Positions 1-11,666 of a DNA stretch of 64,000 bases are shown here, piece after piece; positions within the stretch are counted from its first letter, which is position 1, and every line of letters begins with the position of its first letter. The DNA lies in NCBI RefSeq assembly GCF_002213415.1, contig NZ_NJGU01000006.1:430037-494036 (forward strand), written 5' to 3'. The notes under the pieces are model-generated. The model saw nothing but the letters and a program-made list of their open reading frames with translations. It had not been told where the DNA came from and searched no databases. Position numbers and translations under genes: made by a program. This stretch comes from Herbaspirillum robiniae (lineage in GTDB: Bacteria > Pseudomonadota > Gammaproteobacteria > Burkholderiales > Burkholderiaceae_D).

Positions 1-933
1 GACCTTGTTCAGCGCGCCGAACTGGTCGAACATCTGCTGCGCCGACTCCTCGCAGTTGAGCAGCACGATCACGCCGGAAGGCGCGGCCTGCACCGCCTTC
101 ATGGCCGCCGCCAGGTTCCACGAGTGGGTGGTGACTTCGGACTCCAGCAGGTCCAGGATGGACACCGGCTGGTGTACGCGCACCAGGGTTTCCTCGCCCG
201 GCTGGATGTCGCCGCGCACCAGCGCCAGGTGGGCGCCGCCGGAGGGCGTGTCGCGATAGGCGATGGCCTTGAAGCTGCCGTGCACGGTGTGCATGTCGCG
301 CTCGGCGACGCGCTCGATGATGCTTTCGTTGCGGCTGCGGTAGTGGATCAGGTCGGCGATGGTGCCGATCTTCAGCTGGTGCTTCTCGGCGAACTCCATC
401 AGGTCCGGCAGGCGCGCCATGGTGCCGTCTTCCTTCAGGATCTCACAGATCACGGAAGCCGGGGTCAGGCCGGCCATCGCGGTCAGGTCGCAACCGGCTT
501 CGGTGTGGCCTGCGCGCATGAGCACGCCGCCCTTCTGGGCGCGCAACGGGAAGATATGGCCCGGGTTGACCAGGTCGGACGGCTTGGCGCTGCGCGACGC
601 GGCCACCTGCACGGTGCGTGCGCGGTCGGCTGCGGAGATGCCGGTGGTCACGCCTTCGGCGGCCTCGATGGATACCGTGAAGTTGGTGCCGAACTGGGTG
701 CCGTTGCGCGAGGCCATCATCGGCAGGTCGAGCTGGTCGCAGTGTTCTTCGGTGAGCGTCAGGCACACCAGGCCGCGCGCGTGCGTGACCATGAAATTGA
801 TGGCTTCGGGCGTGACGAAATCGGTGGCGAGCACCAGGTCACCCTCGTTTTCGCGGTCTTCCTCGTCGACCAGGATCACCATGCGTCCGGCACGGAGTTC
901 GGCGACGATTTCTTCTGTTGTTGCGAGTGGCAT
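1..933 (-). CDS. ribBA: RibBA-type protein: 3,4-dihydroxy-2-butanone 4-phosphate synthase with degenerate GTP cyclohydrolase II-like domain (3' end missing)
   Basis: The first 311 residues are present; the C-terminus lies beyond the left edge. The N-terminal 200 residues are a DHBP synthase, which converts ribulose 5-phosphate to the four-carbon riboflavin precursor. The acidic DRENEGD loop sits near residue 26, followed by the GVTTGIS and GHTEAGCDL motifs. From about residue 210 the chain resembles GTP cyclohydrolase II, but where that enzyme carries its zinc cysteines (RCDCG) it reads VHQPVSILDLLESEV, with no cysteine. The second domain is therefore probably not a cyclohydrolase, as in known RibBX-type proteins, and a separate ribA would be needed. 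The start at 933 gives the usual PLATTEEIV-type N-terminus. ribD and ribE lie 49 kb away. Confidence 0.92.
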   Translation of the reverse strand, partial: MPLATTEEIVAELRAGRMVILVDEEDRENEGDLVLATDFVTPEAINFMVTHARGLVCLTLTEEHCDQLDLPMMASRNGTQFGTNFTVSIEAAEGVTTGISAADRARTVQVAASRSAKPSDLVNPGHIFPLRAQKGGVLMRAGHTEAGCDLTAMAGLTPASVICEILKEDGTMARLPDLMEFAEKHQLKIGTIADLIHYRSRNESIIERVAERDMHTVHGSFKAIAYRDTPSGGAHLALVRGDIQPGEETLVRVHQPVSILDLLESEVTTHSWNLAAAMKAVQAAPSGVIVLLNCEESAQQMFDQFGALNKV

Positions 934-1016
934 ATGATTTCTTTTCCCTTTTGGAACCAGCTATTTTAAAGGATTGCCGGGCTCCCCACTAAGCCTGTGG
1001 CGCGCTTTGGCGCGAT

Positions 1017-2039
<1,023 letters not shown>

Positions 2040-2224
2040 TTGCTGGCGAAATCGTCAATCCGTAAATCGTTTCCGCTGTCGGCTGCCCCGCGGATAGGGT
2101 CCTGCATGTGTGCCGGATGCGGCGACGGGCCGCGGCGCGTGCACCATCTTCAGGCAGTGTCGGCGAAGGTCCGGCGCATCGCAAGCCTGGCCCCGGGGAG
2201 CCTCCGGAAGCGGCGCAAATAGAA

Positions 2225-2252
2225 AGCCCGCAAGGCTTTCGCGTTGCGGGCT
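2225..2252 (-). terminator. Terminator-like hairpin upstream of dusA
   Basis: AGCCCGCAA at 2225-2233 pairs with TTGCGGGCT at 2244-2252, nine base pairs without mismatch. On the minus strand the stem is followed by TTTCTATTT. It would stop minus-strand transcripts arriving from the typA side, or end a very short transcript starting near 2280, where the minus strand reads TATAAA. Confidence 0.6.
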
Positions 2253-2503
2253 GGTGTCCCCTCTATCCTCTGTGAGATAGGATTTTTATACAGCGGACAC
2301 GATTCTGCACCACAATCCCGCAGGCGTCATTTCGCAATGCACAAATTCAGTGCCGAATGCGAAACATGCCGAGAAAACAACGACACTCCAATACCACCGT
2401 CCGGGAATTGTCTGTTGGCGTCTTTGTTCAAGCACCTCTGCCGGCCGCGGCAGCTCATCGGTGGAAAGCCTTGCCATGGAAGGCGTCGCCAAACTGATTC
2501 GAC

Positions 2504-2536
2504 AAAAAAAAAGCCCACAACCGAAGTTGCGGGCTT
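2504..2536 (-). terminator. Strong intrinsic terminator (minus strand)
   Basis: The stem at 2513-2521 with 2526-2534 is nine pairs including one G-U, with a UUCG tetraloop on the transcribed strand, followed by nine T. It ends the putative small RNA or the typA transcript. Confidence 0.88.
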
Positions 2537-2598
2537 GAATCCAATTCTTTAGGAGGAAATTGGAGGAGACAGGTGTAACTATATGGCAGCGCATCATA
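2504..2598 (-). ncRNA. Putative small RNA with anti-Shine-Dalgarno hairpin loop
   Basis: Read on the minus strand. A -10-like TATGAT (2593-2598) would start transcription near 2586, although its -35 is poor. The RNA then holds CUCCUCC, followed by a 7-bp stem UCCAAUU/AAUUGGA (2558-2564 with 2540-2546). The 11-base loop contains UCCUCCU, complementary to the ribosome-binding AGGAGG. It ends in a strong intrinsic terminator: GCCCGCAAC paired with GUUGUGGGC around a UUCG loop, then nine U residues. Length would be about 83 nt. Alternatively it is the 3' untranslated region of typA, which ends 170 bases upstream, or an sRNA processed from that mRNA. Confidence 0.55.
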
Positions 2599-2705
2599 GT
2601 TGTCTGCTTTATTGTGCTGATATCTGATATTCACAAAAAAGATATCAACCCAGGCAGACGCCGTCTCCATGGCGGCCCCGCCACACGGCGGGCCGCCCTT
2701 CCGCA

Positions 2706-4547
<1,842 letters not shown>

Positions 4548-4587
4548 GGTGAATATGGGTTGGAATACCGATTCTCGGAAGGCGCGC

Positions 4588-4593
4588 ATTATA
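4588..4593 (-). promoter_or_regulatory. Probable typA promoter -10 box
   Basis: The minus strand reads TATAAT here with a weak -35 (TAATTT) 17 bases upstream. Transcription would begin near 4581, leaving a leader of about 34 bases before the typA ATG at 4547. It separates typA from the rimP-truB operon. Confidence 0.55.
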
Positions 4594-4700
4594 GCATGTT
4601 GCGACGCATGAAATTAGAAAAGACCTGTATTTTCAACGGCTTGCCGCCGTTCGGACGCCACCTCGAAAGGAGCGCCCGAAGCCGATTTCCGGCTGGTTCA

Positions 4701-5702
4701 TCAGGCGGTGGACACCAGCCGTTCCGGCGCCAGGATGCTGTATTCCTGCAACAGTCCGGTTCCAAGCAGCACTGCGTCGGACTCCCGATAGACGCGCACG
4801 CGCCCGGAATGCTCCGGCGCGGCCACGCCTTCCTTGGCCAGCGGCAGGCGCTGCCCGTGCAGGAAACGGCGCGCCAGCTCGTCCGGCAACTGCACCGCGG
4901 GGAAACTCTGCAGCAAGCCGTCCACCGGCAACAGCGCGGCCTTGCGCTGCTCGACTTCGCCCGCCGCGTCGAACTGCTCCAGCGTCATGGCGCCCTGCAG
5001 GCTCAGCGGACCGACGCCGGTGCGGCGCAATGCGTTCAGATGCGCACCGCAGCCCAGCGCCTCGCCCAGGTCTTCACCCAGCACGCGGATGTAGGTGCCC
5101 TTGCTGCAGGTGACGCGAATGGTCAGCATCGGCGCCTGATAGCCCAGCATCTCAAGACTGTGGATGACCACGTCGCGCGCCTCGCGCTCCAGCGTGATGC
5201 CGGCGCGGGCGTATTCGTACAGCGGCTTGCCGTCGCGCTTCAAGGCCGAATGCATGGGCGGCACCTGGCTGATCGGGCCGCGAAAACGCGCCATGGCGGC
5301 TTCGATTTGCGCAATGTCCACATCCACGGCGCGCTCGGCGATGACCTGTCCCTCGGTGTCGCCGGTATCGGTCTTCACGCCGAGGTGGACCACGGCTTCA
5401 TACGTCTTGTCCGCTTCCAGCAAGTCTTGCGAAAACTTGGTCGCCTCGCCGAAGCACAGCGGCAGCAGTCCGGTCGCGAACGGATCGAGCGTACCGGTGT
5501 GCCCGGCCTTGGGCGCGTTGAGCATGCGCTTGGCGCGGATCAGCGCGTCGTTGGAGGACAGGCCGACCGGCTTGTCCAGCAACAGCACGCCGTGCACCGG
5601 CACGCGCGGCGGCCGGGGCGCGCGCGGCGCCTGGATGCGCTTGCCGCGCTTCTCATTGCCGGAAATGGGGGACGCTGCGTCCGCCGTCGTGTTGTCTGCC
5701 AT
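4701..5702 (-). CDS. truB: tRNA pseudouridine(55) synthase TruB
   Basis: 333 aa. Makes pseudouridine 55 in the T-loop of tRNAs. The catalytic aspartate is D73 in GHTGTLDPFATGLL, and LLLDKPVGLSSN precedes it as in all TruB proteins. The C-terminal part has the TruB second domain and a PUA-like end. The first 35 residues are a basic, proline-rich extension. The start at 5702 was chosen over 5780 because the longer form adds a sequence unlike the family. Last gene of the rimP-nusA-infB-rbfA-truB cluster. Confidence 0.95.
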   Translation of the reverse strand: MADNTTADAASPISGNEKRGKRIQAPRAPRPPRVPVHGVLLLDKPVGLSSNDALIRAKRMLNAPKAGHTGTLDPFATGLLPLCFGEATKFSQDLLEADKTYEAVVHLGVKTDTGDTEGQVIAERAVDVDIAQIEAAMARFRGPISQVPPMHSALKRDGKPLYEYARAGITLEREARDVVIHSLEMLGYQAPMLTIRVTCSKGTYIRVLGEDLGEALGCGAHLNALRRTGVGPLSLQGAMTLEQFDAAGEVEQRKAALLPVDGLLQSFPAVQLPDELARRFLHGQRLPLAKEGVAAPEHSGRVRVYRESDAVLLGTGLLQEYSILAPERLVSTA

Positions 5703-5813
5703 GGGATAAGCTGCCGCCGCGCGTACCAGCGCGCAGGCGGGGATTGAATCGTCTAAGGAGTGCGGCGCCAGCGGCCGCATCTTGTTGTCTTGCTGTACTG
5801 CGCTGCGCCGGAC

Positions 5814-6206
5814 TCAGGCTTCGTCGTCCGAATCCTTGGCGCGGGTGGCGTTGGCTTCGTCGATCAGGCGCGACATCTCGATACCGCGCGCGGTCGAGTT
5901 GTCGTGCACGAAATGCAGCTCGGGCAGCGTATGGATGGTCAGCCGGCGGCCGAGCTGGGTGCGCAGGAAACCGGCGGCCTTGCGCAGGCCGGCCAGGGTG
6001 TTCTTGACCGCGTCGGCGTTGTCCACCAGCGTGGTGAAGAAGACCTTGGCGTGCGCGTAGTCCGGAGTGACCTGCACTTCGGTGATGGTGATCATGCCCA
6101 CCCGCGGATCCTTCAGCTCGAAGGCGATCAACTCCGACAGATCGCGCTGGATCTGGTCGGCGACGCGCAAGCCGCGTCCGGGAATGGATTTGCTGTGTTT
6201 TGCCAT
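5814..6206 (-). CDS. rbfA: 30S ribosome-binding factor RbfA
   Basis: 130 aa KH-fold protein that binds immature 30S subunits and assists 16S 5'-end processing and cold adaptation. The [21 protein letters not shown] start, the [25 protein letters not shown] block and the [10 protein letters not shown] motif are standard. It lies between infB (110-base gap) and truB (111-base gap) in the conserved order. Confidence 0.95.
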   Translation of the reverse strand: MAKHSKSIPGRGLRVADQIQRDLSELIAFELKDPRVGMITITEVQVTPDYAHAKVFFTTLVDNADAVKNTLAGLRKAAGFLRTQLGRRLTIHTLPELHFVHDNSTARGIEMSRLIDEANATRAKDSDDEA

Positions 6207-6315
6207 GCTTTAAAAAAACAATCCGCCGGTGGCTAGTCGGGACGATTCCCGCGTTGCTGCGACGGATCCTTCAAATGATGCCGGCGCGAAGACGATTCGC
6301 GCCGGCGGGACTGCA

Positions 6316-9156
6316 TTACAGGGTACGAGCCACTTCCTGGACTTCGAAGATCTCGAGCTGGTCGCCCACCTCGATATCGTTGTAGCCCTTGAGCGACAGA
6401 CCGCACTCGAAGCCCGACTTGACTTCCTTGGCGTCGTCCTTGAAGCGCTTGAGCGAGTCCAGCTCGCCGGTCCAGACCACCACGTTGTTGCGCAGCAGGC
6501 GGACTTGCGAACCGCGCTTGACCAGGCCTTCGAGCACGTAGCAACCGGCGATCGAGCCGACCTTGCTGACCACGAACACCTGGCGGATTTCCACCAGGCC
6601 CAGCGAGTGTTCGCGCTTTTCCGGAGCCAGCATGCCCGACATCGCAGCCTTCACCTCGTCCACCGCATCGTAAATGATGTTGTAGTAACGGATGTCCACG
6701 CCGTTGGCTTCGGCCAGCTTGCGTGCGGAGGCGTCGGCACGGGTGTTGAAGCCGATGATGACCGCCTTCGATGCGACCGCCAGGTTGACGTCGTTTTCGG
6801 AAATGCCGCCGACGGCCGCATGCACCACCTGAACACGCACCTCGGCGTTGGACAGTTTTTGCAGCGATTGCACCAGCGCTTCCTGCGAACCTTGCACGTC
6901 GGTCTTGATGATCATCGGCAGGTTCTTGACCTCGCCTTCGGTCATCTGGTCGAACATGTTTTCCAGCTTGGCGGCCTGCTGCTTGGCCAGCTTCACATCG
7001 CGGAACTTGCCCTGACGGAACAGACCGATTTCACGCGCCTTGCGCTCGTCCGACATGACCAGCACTTCTTCACCGGCCGACGGCACTTCGGTCAGGCCCT
7101 GGATCTCGACCGGCAGGGACGGACCTGCGGCGGTGATGTTCTTGCCGTTCTCGTCCAGCATCGCACGGACGCGACCGTAGGCCGAACCTGCCAGCACGAC
7201 GTCGCCGCGCTTCAGGGTACCGGACTGCACCAGGATCGTTGCCACCGGGCCGCGGCCCTTGTCCAGCTTGGCTTCGATCACCAGGCCACGGGCCGGCACA
7301 TCGATCGGGGCGGTCAGTTCCAGCACTTCGGCTTGCAGCAACACGTTTTCCAGCAGCGAGTCGATGCCTTCGCCGGTCTTGGCCGACACCGGAATGAACG
7401 GCGATTCGCCACCGTATTCTTCCGGCACGACGCCTTCGGCAATCAGTTCCTGCTTGACGCGGTCCAGGTTGCCGCCCGGCTTGTCGATCTTGTTGATCGC
7501 CACCACCAGCGGCACGCCGCCGGCCTTTGCGTGGGCAATCGCTTCCTTGGTCTGCGGCATCACGCCGTCGTCGGCTGCCACCACCAGAATCACGATGTCG
7601 GTCGCCTTGGCGCCGCGGGCACGCATTGCGGTAAACGCTTCGTGACCCGGGGTATCCAGGAAGGTGATCATGCCGCGCGGGGTTTCCACGTGGTAAGCAC
7701 CAATGTGCTGGGTAATGCCGCCGGCTTCGCCGGAAGCGACCTTGGCGCGACGGATGTAATCCAGCAGCGAGGTCTTGCCGTGGTCGACGTGACCCATGAC
7801 GGTGACCACCGGTGCGCGCGGCAGGGCTTCGGCATTCGCGTGTTCTTCGCCTTCGACCAGCAAGGCTTCGGGATCGTCTTCCTTGGCCGGGTGAGCGCGG
7901 TGGCCCATTTCCTCGACCACGATCATCGCGGTTTCCTGATCCAGCACCTGGTTGATGGTTACCATCTGGCCCAGCTTCATCAGGTGCTTGATGACCTCGG
8001 ATGCCTTGACCGCCATCTTGTGCGCCACTTCGGCCACGGTGATGGTTTCCGGCACGTAGACGTCGTGCACCACGGCTTCGGTCGGCACCTGGAAGTTGCT
8101 CTCGCGGGAATCGTCGCCATGCGAATGACGACGACCGCCCTTGCCGCCTGCGCGCCAGCCGCTGTCGCGACCGCCGCCGGTGGCTCCGCGCGACTTCATG
8201 CCGCCGGTGCCGCGCTTCTTGGCGTCGTCCTGCCAGGTCGAGGCGACATTGGCCGACTTGATCGACTTCTTGTCGGCGGCGACGGCCGGCTTCTTGTCAT
8301 CCTTCTTCTCGCCCGGCTTCTTGTCGGCCGGCTTATGCAGCGTGCCTTCCGACGTCTTGGCGGGTGCGGGCGCCGGTTCCGGCGCCTTCATGACCTTGCG
8401 CGGCGCATTCATCATGGCCTTGATCTGGGCCACTTCATCTTCTACGGCCTTGCGCGCGCGCTCAGCGGCGGCAGCGCGTTCGGCTGCTTCCTTGGCGGCC
8501 TCGGCAGCCTTCTTCTTGGCTTCCTCGGCGGCGGCGCGCTTCTTTTCCTCTTCAGCCGGATTCGGCGCGGCAGCGGGCGCAGTCTGTACGCCGGCCTTGG
8601 CCTTCTCGGCTTCGGCGGCAGCTTCGGCTGCGGCGCGCGCGGCTTCCGCCTCGGCGGCTTCGCGGGCGCGCTTCTGCTCCAGCTCGGCGGCCTGGGCCTG
8701 GGCCACACGCTCGGCTTCCAGCTGGGCCAGGCGTTCTTCCTGGGCCTTCAGTTCAGCCTGACGGCGAGCCTCTTCCTCGGCACGTTCCTGCGCTTCGGCC
8801 TGATCGTTCTGGGTCGCCGCGACGCGGGTCGCGGTTTCCTCGACGGTCGGTTCGTCACGCTTGATGAAGGTGCGCTTCTTGCGCACTTCCACCTGGATCG
8901 TGCGCGATTTGCCGGTCGCATCGGCCTGCTTGATCTCGCTGGTTTCCTTGCGGGTCAGCGTGATCTTCTTCTTCTCGCCTTCCGGCGCGGCGCCGCGCGA
9001 GCGGCGCAGATGTTCAAGCAGGCGGTCCTTGTCTTCCTTCGACAGGGAATCGGATGCAGAGCTCTTCTCAACGCCGGCCGAACGCAGCTGGGTAAGCAGC
9101 AGGTCGGCGGGCATTTTCAGCTCGGTGGCAAATTGGGCAACGTTGGTACTCGCCAT
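6316..9156 (-). CDS. infB: Translation initiation factor IF-2
   Basis: 946 aa GTPase that brings fMet-tRNA to the 30S subunit. Order: an IF2 N-terminal domain in the first 55 residues, a long Ala/Glu/Lys-rich charged and probably coiled-coil linker (about 60-330), a second IF2-N domain near 370-420, then the G domain with GHVDHGKT at residues 455-462, DTPGHEAF and NKIDKPGG, followed by the beta-barrel domains and the C-terminal fMet-tRNA-binding domain. It is slightly longer than the E. coli protein because of the linker. 56 bases downstream of nusA. Confidence 0.97.
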   Translation of the reverse strand: MASTNVAQFATELKMPADLLLTQLRSAGVEKSSASDSLSKEDKDRLLEHLRRSRGAAPEGEKKKITLTRKETSEIKQADATGKSRTIQVEVRKKRTFIKRDEPTVEETATRVAATQNDQAEAQERAEEEARRQAELKAQEERLAQLEAERVAQAQAAELEQKRAREAAEAEAARAAAEAAAEAEKAKAGVQTAPAAAPNPAEEEKKRAAAEEAKKKAAEAAKEAAERAAAAERARKAVEDEVAQIKAMMNAPRKVMKAPEPAPAPAKTSEGTLHKPADKKPGEKKDDKKPAVAADKKSIKSANVASTWQDDAKKRGTGGMKSRGATGGGRDSGWRAGGKGGRRHSHGDDSRESNFQVPTEAVVHDVYVPETITVAEVAHKMAVKASEVIKHLMKLGQMVTINQVLDQETAMIVVEEMGHRAHPAKEDDPEALLVEGEEHANAEALPRAPVVTVMGHVDHGKTSLLDYIRRAKVASGEAGGITQHIGAYHVETPRGMITFLDTPGHEAFTAMRARGAKATDIVILVVAADDGVMPQTKEAIAHAKAGGVPLVVAINKIDKPGGNLDRVKQELIAEGVVPEEYGGESPFIPVSAKTGEGIDSLLENVLLQAEVLELTAPIDVPARGLVIEAKLDKGRGPVATILVQSGTLKRGDVVLAGSAYGRVRAMLDENGKNITAAGPSLPVEIQGLTEVPSAGEEVLVMSDERKAREIGLFRQGKFRDVKLAKQQAAKLENMFDQMTEGEVKNLPMIIKTDVQGSQEALVQSLQKLSNAEVRVQVVHAAVGGISENDVNLAVASKAVIIGFNTRADASARKLAEANGVDIRYYNIIYDAVDEVKAAMSGMLAPEKREHSLGLVEIRQVFVVSKVGSIAGCYVLEGLVKRGSQVRLLRNNVVVWTGELDSLKRFKDDAKEVKSGFECGLSLKGYNDIEVGDQLEIFEVQEVARTL

Positions 9157-9212
9157 TCAGTCCTCTTTTCTATGTGGCTCGACAGATGATGTGGAATCGC
9201 AAAGTCCGCAAA

Positions 9213-10772
9213 TCAGCGGGCTTCGGTCTCGCTCCATGCCTTGGCTTGCAACGCCTTGGCCCGCTCATCGTATTTGGAATCGATGAGCTTCATTTCATCG
9301 TCGGTCACATCTTCAAATGCATTTTCAATCAGTTGGCGCGCGCGCTCGGAAGGCAGTGCCAGGATCGCGCCGAATTCGTCATACGCCAGGCCGGCGAAGG
9401 CTGCCAGCGTCTTCACGCCGGCCAGGCCCAGCTTGCCGGCCAGCACACGGTCCAGGCCTTCGAAGTTGATCAGTTCCTCGTCCATGCCTTCCAGGCCTTC
9501 TTCGGAAGCGATCGCTTCGGTCACCAGGGCGTCGCGGGCGCGGTTGCGCAGCTCGTTGACGGTGTCTTCGTCGAACGATTCGATCTCGAGCATCTCGTTG
9601 ATCGGCACGTAGGCGATTTCTTCCAGGGTCGAGAAGCCTTCCTCGACCAGGATGTCGGCCACTTCCTGGTCGACGTCCAGCTTTTCCATGAACAGCGTAC
9701 GGATCACGGCGGTTTCGGCGGCCGACTTGTCGGCCGATTCCTCGGCGGTCATGATGTTGATCTGCCAGCCGGTCAGTTCCGATGCCAGACGCACGTTCTG
9801 GCCGCCGCGGCCGATGGCGATGGCGAGGTTTTCCTCGTCGACCACCACGTCCATGGCGTGCTTTTCTTCGTCAACCACGATGGAGGTGACGTTGGCCGGG
9901 GCCAGCGCGCCGATGACGAACTGCGCCGGGTCTTCCGACCACAGCACGATGTCCACGCGCTCGCCGCCCAGCTCGCCGGTCACGGCCTGCACGCGCGAAC
10001 CGCGCATGCCCACGCAGGTGCCGATCGGGTCGATGCGCTTGTCGGCGGTATACACCGCGATCTTGGCGCGTACGCCCGGGTCGCGCGCGGCGGACTTGAT
10101 TTCCAGCGAGCCCTGCTCGATTTCCGGCACTTCCAGCTCGAACAGCTTCATGATGAATTCGGGCGCGGTGCGCGACAGGATCACCTGCGGGCCGCGGGCG
10201 CTGCGGTCGATGCGCAGGATGAAGGCGCGCACGCGGTCGCCGATGCGCAGGTTTTCCTTCGGGATCATCTGGTCGCGCGGCAGGCGCGCTTCGATCTTGC
10301 CCGACTCGACGATGGCGTCGCCGCGCTCCATGCGCTTGATGGTGCCGGTGACCAGCGCGTCGCCGCGGGCCAGGAAATCGGCCAGGATCTGTTCGCGCTC
10401 GGCGTCGCGGATGCGCTGCAGGACGACCTGCTTGGTGTCTTGCGCGAAGCGGCGGCCGAACTCGACGGATTCGATCGGTTCTTCGATGTATTCGTCGACT
10501 TCGATATCGGCGTACTGTTCCTTGGCTTCGAACAGCAACACTTCCTGGTCGGGCAGCTGCAGGCCGGCCTCATCGGGCACCACGTGCCAGCGGCGGAACG
10601 ACTCGAACTCGCCGCTTTCACGGTCGATCGAGACGCGAATGTCGACTTCGCCTTCGTAGCGCTTCTTGGTCGCCTGCGCAAGCGCATGCTCCAACGCGCC
10701 GAAGACGACTTCCTTATCGACATTCTTTTCGCGCGCCAGCGCATCGACCAACAACAAAATTTCGCGGCTCAT
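9213..10772 (-). CDS. nusA: Transcription termination/antitermination factor NusA
   Basis: 519 aa. Binds RNA polymerase and modulates pausing, termination and antitermination. The N-terminal polymerase-binding domain ([19 protein letters not shown]) is followed by an S1 domain near 135-200 and two KH domains ([14 protein letters not shown] and [12 protein letters not shown]). Two acidic C-terminal repeats near residues 370-490 are as in E. coli NusA. Its ATG overlaps the rimP stop codon by four bases (ATGA), so the two are translationally coupled. Confidence 0.97.
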   Translation of the reverse strand: MSREILLLVDALAREKNVDKEVVFGALEHALAQATKKRYEGEVDIRVSIDRESGEFESFRRWHVVPDEAGLQLPDQEVLLFEAKEQYADIEVDEYIEEPIESVEFGRRFAQDTKQVVLQRIRDAEREQILADFLARGDALVTGTIKRMERGDAIVESGKIEARLPRDQMIPKENLRIGDRVRAFILRIDRSARGPQVILSRTAPEFIMKLFELEVPEIEQGSLEIKSAARDPGVRAKIAVYTADKRIDPIGTCVGMRGSRVQAVTGELGGERVDIVLWSEDPAQFVIGALAPANVTSIVVDEEKHAMDVVVDEENLAIAIGRGGQNVRLASELTGWQINIMTAEESADKSAAETAVIRTLFMEKLDVDQEVADILVEEGFSTLEEIAYVPINEMLEIESFDEDTVNELRNRARDALVTEAIASEEGLEGMDEELINFEGLDRVLAGKLGLAGVKTLAAFAGLAYDEFGAILALPSERARQLIENAFEDVTDDEMKLIDSKYDERAKALQAKAWSETEAR

Positions 10773-11263
10773 CCTTTGCGACTCCTAAAATCGACCTGCG
10801 GCACGAGTTGTGCCTTATCCACATCGGCCAGCGTGAAATTCAACACGGCGGCCGACCCATCGTTTGCTTCAAATTCCAATACCAGGTTCTCGCCTTCCGG
10901 TTCACGCAGCATGCCCTGGTAGCTCTTGCGGTTGGACGTGCCGGGCAGCGGCACGCGCAGTTTGACGATTGCTTCGCAGTCGGCGAAACGCACGTAGTCC
11001 GAGAACTTCTTCAGGGGGCGGTCCAGCCCGGGCGAGGACACTTCGAGACGTTCATAGAGCACTTCTTCGACGGTGAAGACGTGCAGCAACTGATGCGTCA
11101 CCTTCTCGCAATCCTCGACGGTGATCGAACGCTCTTCTTCAGCGGCGGGGTCGAACGGGAAATCGATGAAGACGCGCACGAGGCCGCGCGGCGCCTTCTC
11201 GAACTCAACCAGTTCGTAGCCCATGCCCGACAGGGTGGATTCGATCAGCTCCAGCAATTGCAA
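10769..11263 (-). CDS. rimP: Ribosome maturation factor RimP
   Basis: 164 aa factor for 30S subunit maturation, first gene of the nusA operon. [20 protein letters not shown] and the [15 protein letters not shown] motif identify it. A TTG at 11261-11263 is the likely start: GGAG lies eight bases upstream and the protein then has normal family length. A longer reading from ATG 11335 would translate straight through a terminator hairpin and its poly-A/T run, so it is rejected. The stop overlaps nusA. Confidence 0.9.
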   Translation of the reverse strand: MQLLELIESTLSGMGYELVEFEKAPRGLVRVFIDFPFDPAAEEERSITVEDCEKVTHQLLHVFTVEEVLYERLEVSSPGLDRPLKKFSDYVRFADCEAIVKLRVPLPGTSNRKSYQGMLREPEGENLVLEFEANDGSAAVLNFTLADVDKAQLVPQVDFRSRKG

Positions 11264-11483
11264 GACTATTTCTCCGTTTTGACGCCGGCATGACGCGCCG
11301 GCATCGAAATTGATCAGCAAAAAAAAAATGGGCATCCGCCCATCTTTTGTTATCTCTACGCAACTTCGAGATCACACTTCACGCGAACCGCCAAGCCATT
11401 CACGACACATCCAACAAGTCGTGGCGCAGGCGGATCTTTCAATGAATTAGCACATATGCGATTCGCGGCAGGTTGCGTTTAAC
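11264..11483 (-). promoter_or_regulatory. rimP operon leader with attenuator-like terminator
   Basis: The 220-base leader expected from the promoter at 11490-11518 carries three hairpins on the minus strand. The first is CACGAC/GTCGTG (11418-11423 with 11401-11406). The second is ATGGGC/GCCCAT (11338-11343 with 11328-11333), followed by a run of about ten T, a textbook intrinsic terminator. The third is GCCGGC/GCCGGC (11297-11302 with 11284-11289), 20-odd bases before the TTG start. A terminator between promoter and first gene implies conditional read-through. Leaders with premature terminators are known before rimP in other proteobacteria; homology of this one is not established. Confidence 0.65.
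11319..11345 (-). terminator. Intrinsic terminator inside the rimP leader
   Basis: A six-pair stem with a GGAT loop, followed on the minus strand by ten T. It lies 55 bases upstream of the rimP start and downstream of the best promoter, so it probably acts as an attenuator and not as the end of rluB. Confidence 0.85.
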
Positions 11484-11489
11484 TTGCAC

Positions 11490-11518
11490 ATTATAACCGA
11501 TTACGGTATGCACGGCAA
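11490..11518 (-). promoter_or_regulatory. Sigma70-type promoter of the rimP-nusA-infB-rbfA-truB operon
   Basis: On the minus strand TTGCCG (11513-11518) and TATAAT (11490-11495) are separated by exactly 17 bases. Predicted start of transcription is near 11483. Confidence 0.75.
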
Positions 11519-11666
11519 TTCAAGATTGGACGGAATGCACCAAACCCGGCACAGGATTTGGCGCCAAACCCGATGAAAATGCCCCGCGGAGAGGCGTTTC
11601 ATCAATTTTCTTCCCTTTGGCGCCACCGGAATTTCCACAGGGAAAATCCGACAACACCTCAAGGCA

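Noticed and set aside
2551..2625. Two AGGAGG-type sites on the plus strand followed by ATG at 2583 as a small gene
   Set aside because: The frame is only 14 codons, the spacing to ATG is too long, and the same bases are better explained as the minus-strand hairpin and CUCC loops.
4548..4589. Longer start for typA at 4589
   Set aside because: The extra 14 residues are not part of the family, and a TATAAT -10 box covers 4588-4593.
6229..9189. A 986-codon plus-strand open frame antisense to infB, and similar long antisense frames over typA (2742-4544), alaS (20334-22877) and glnS (27715-29691)
   Set aside because: Each mirrors the codon structure of a clearly conserved gene on the other strand and has His/Gln/Val-rich composition typical of GC-driven shadows.
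11264..11335. Longer start for rimP at ATG 11335
   Set aside because: It would translate through an intrinsic terminator and its poly-A/T run; the TTG at 11263 has a good ribosome site and gives family length.
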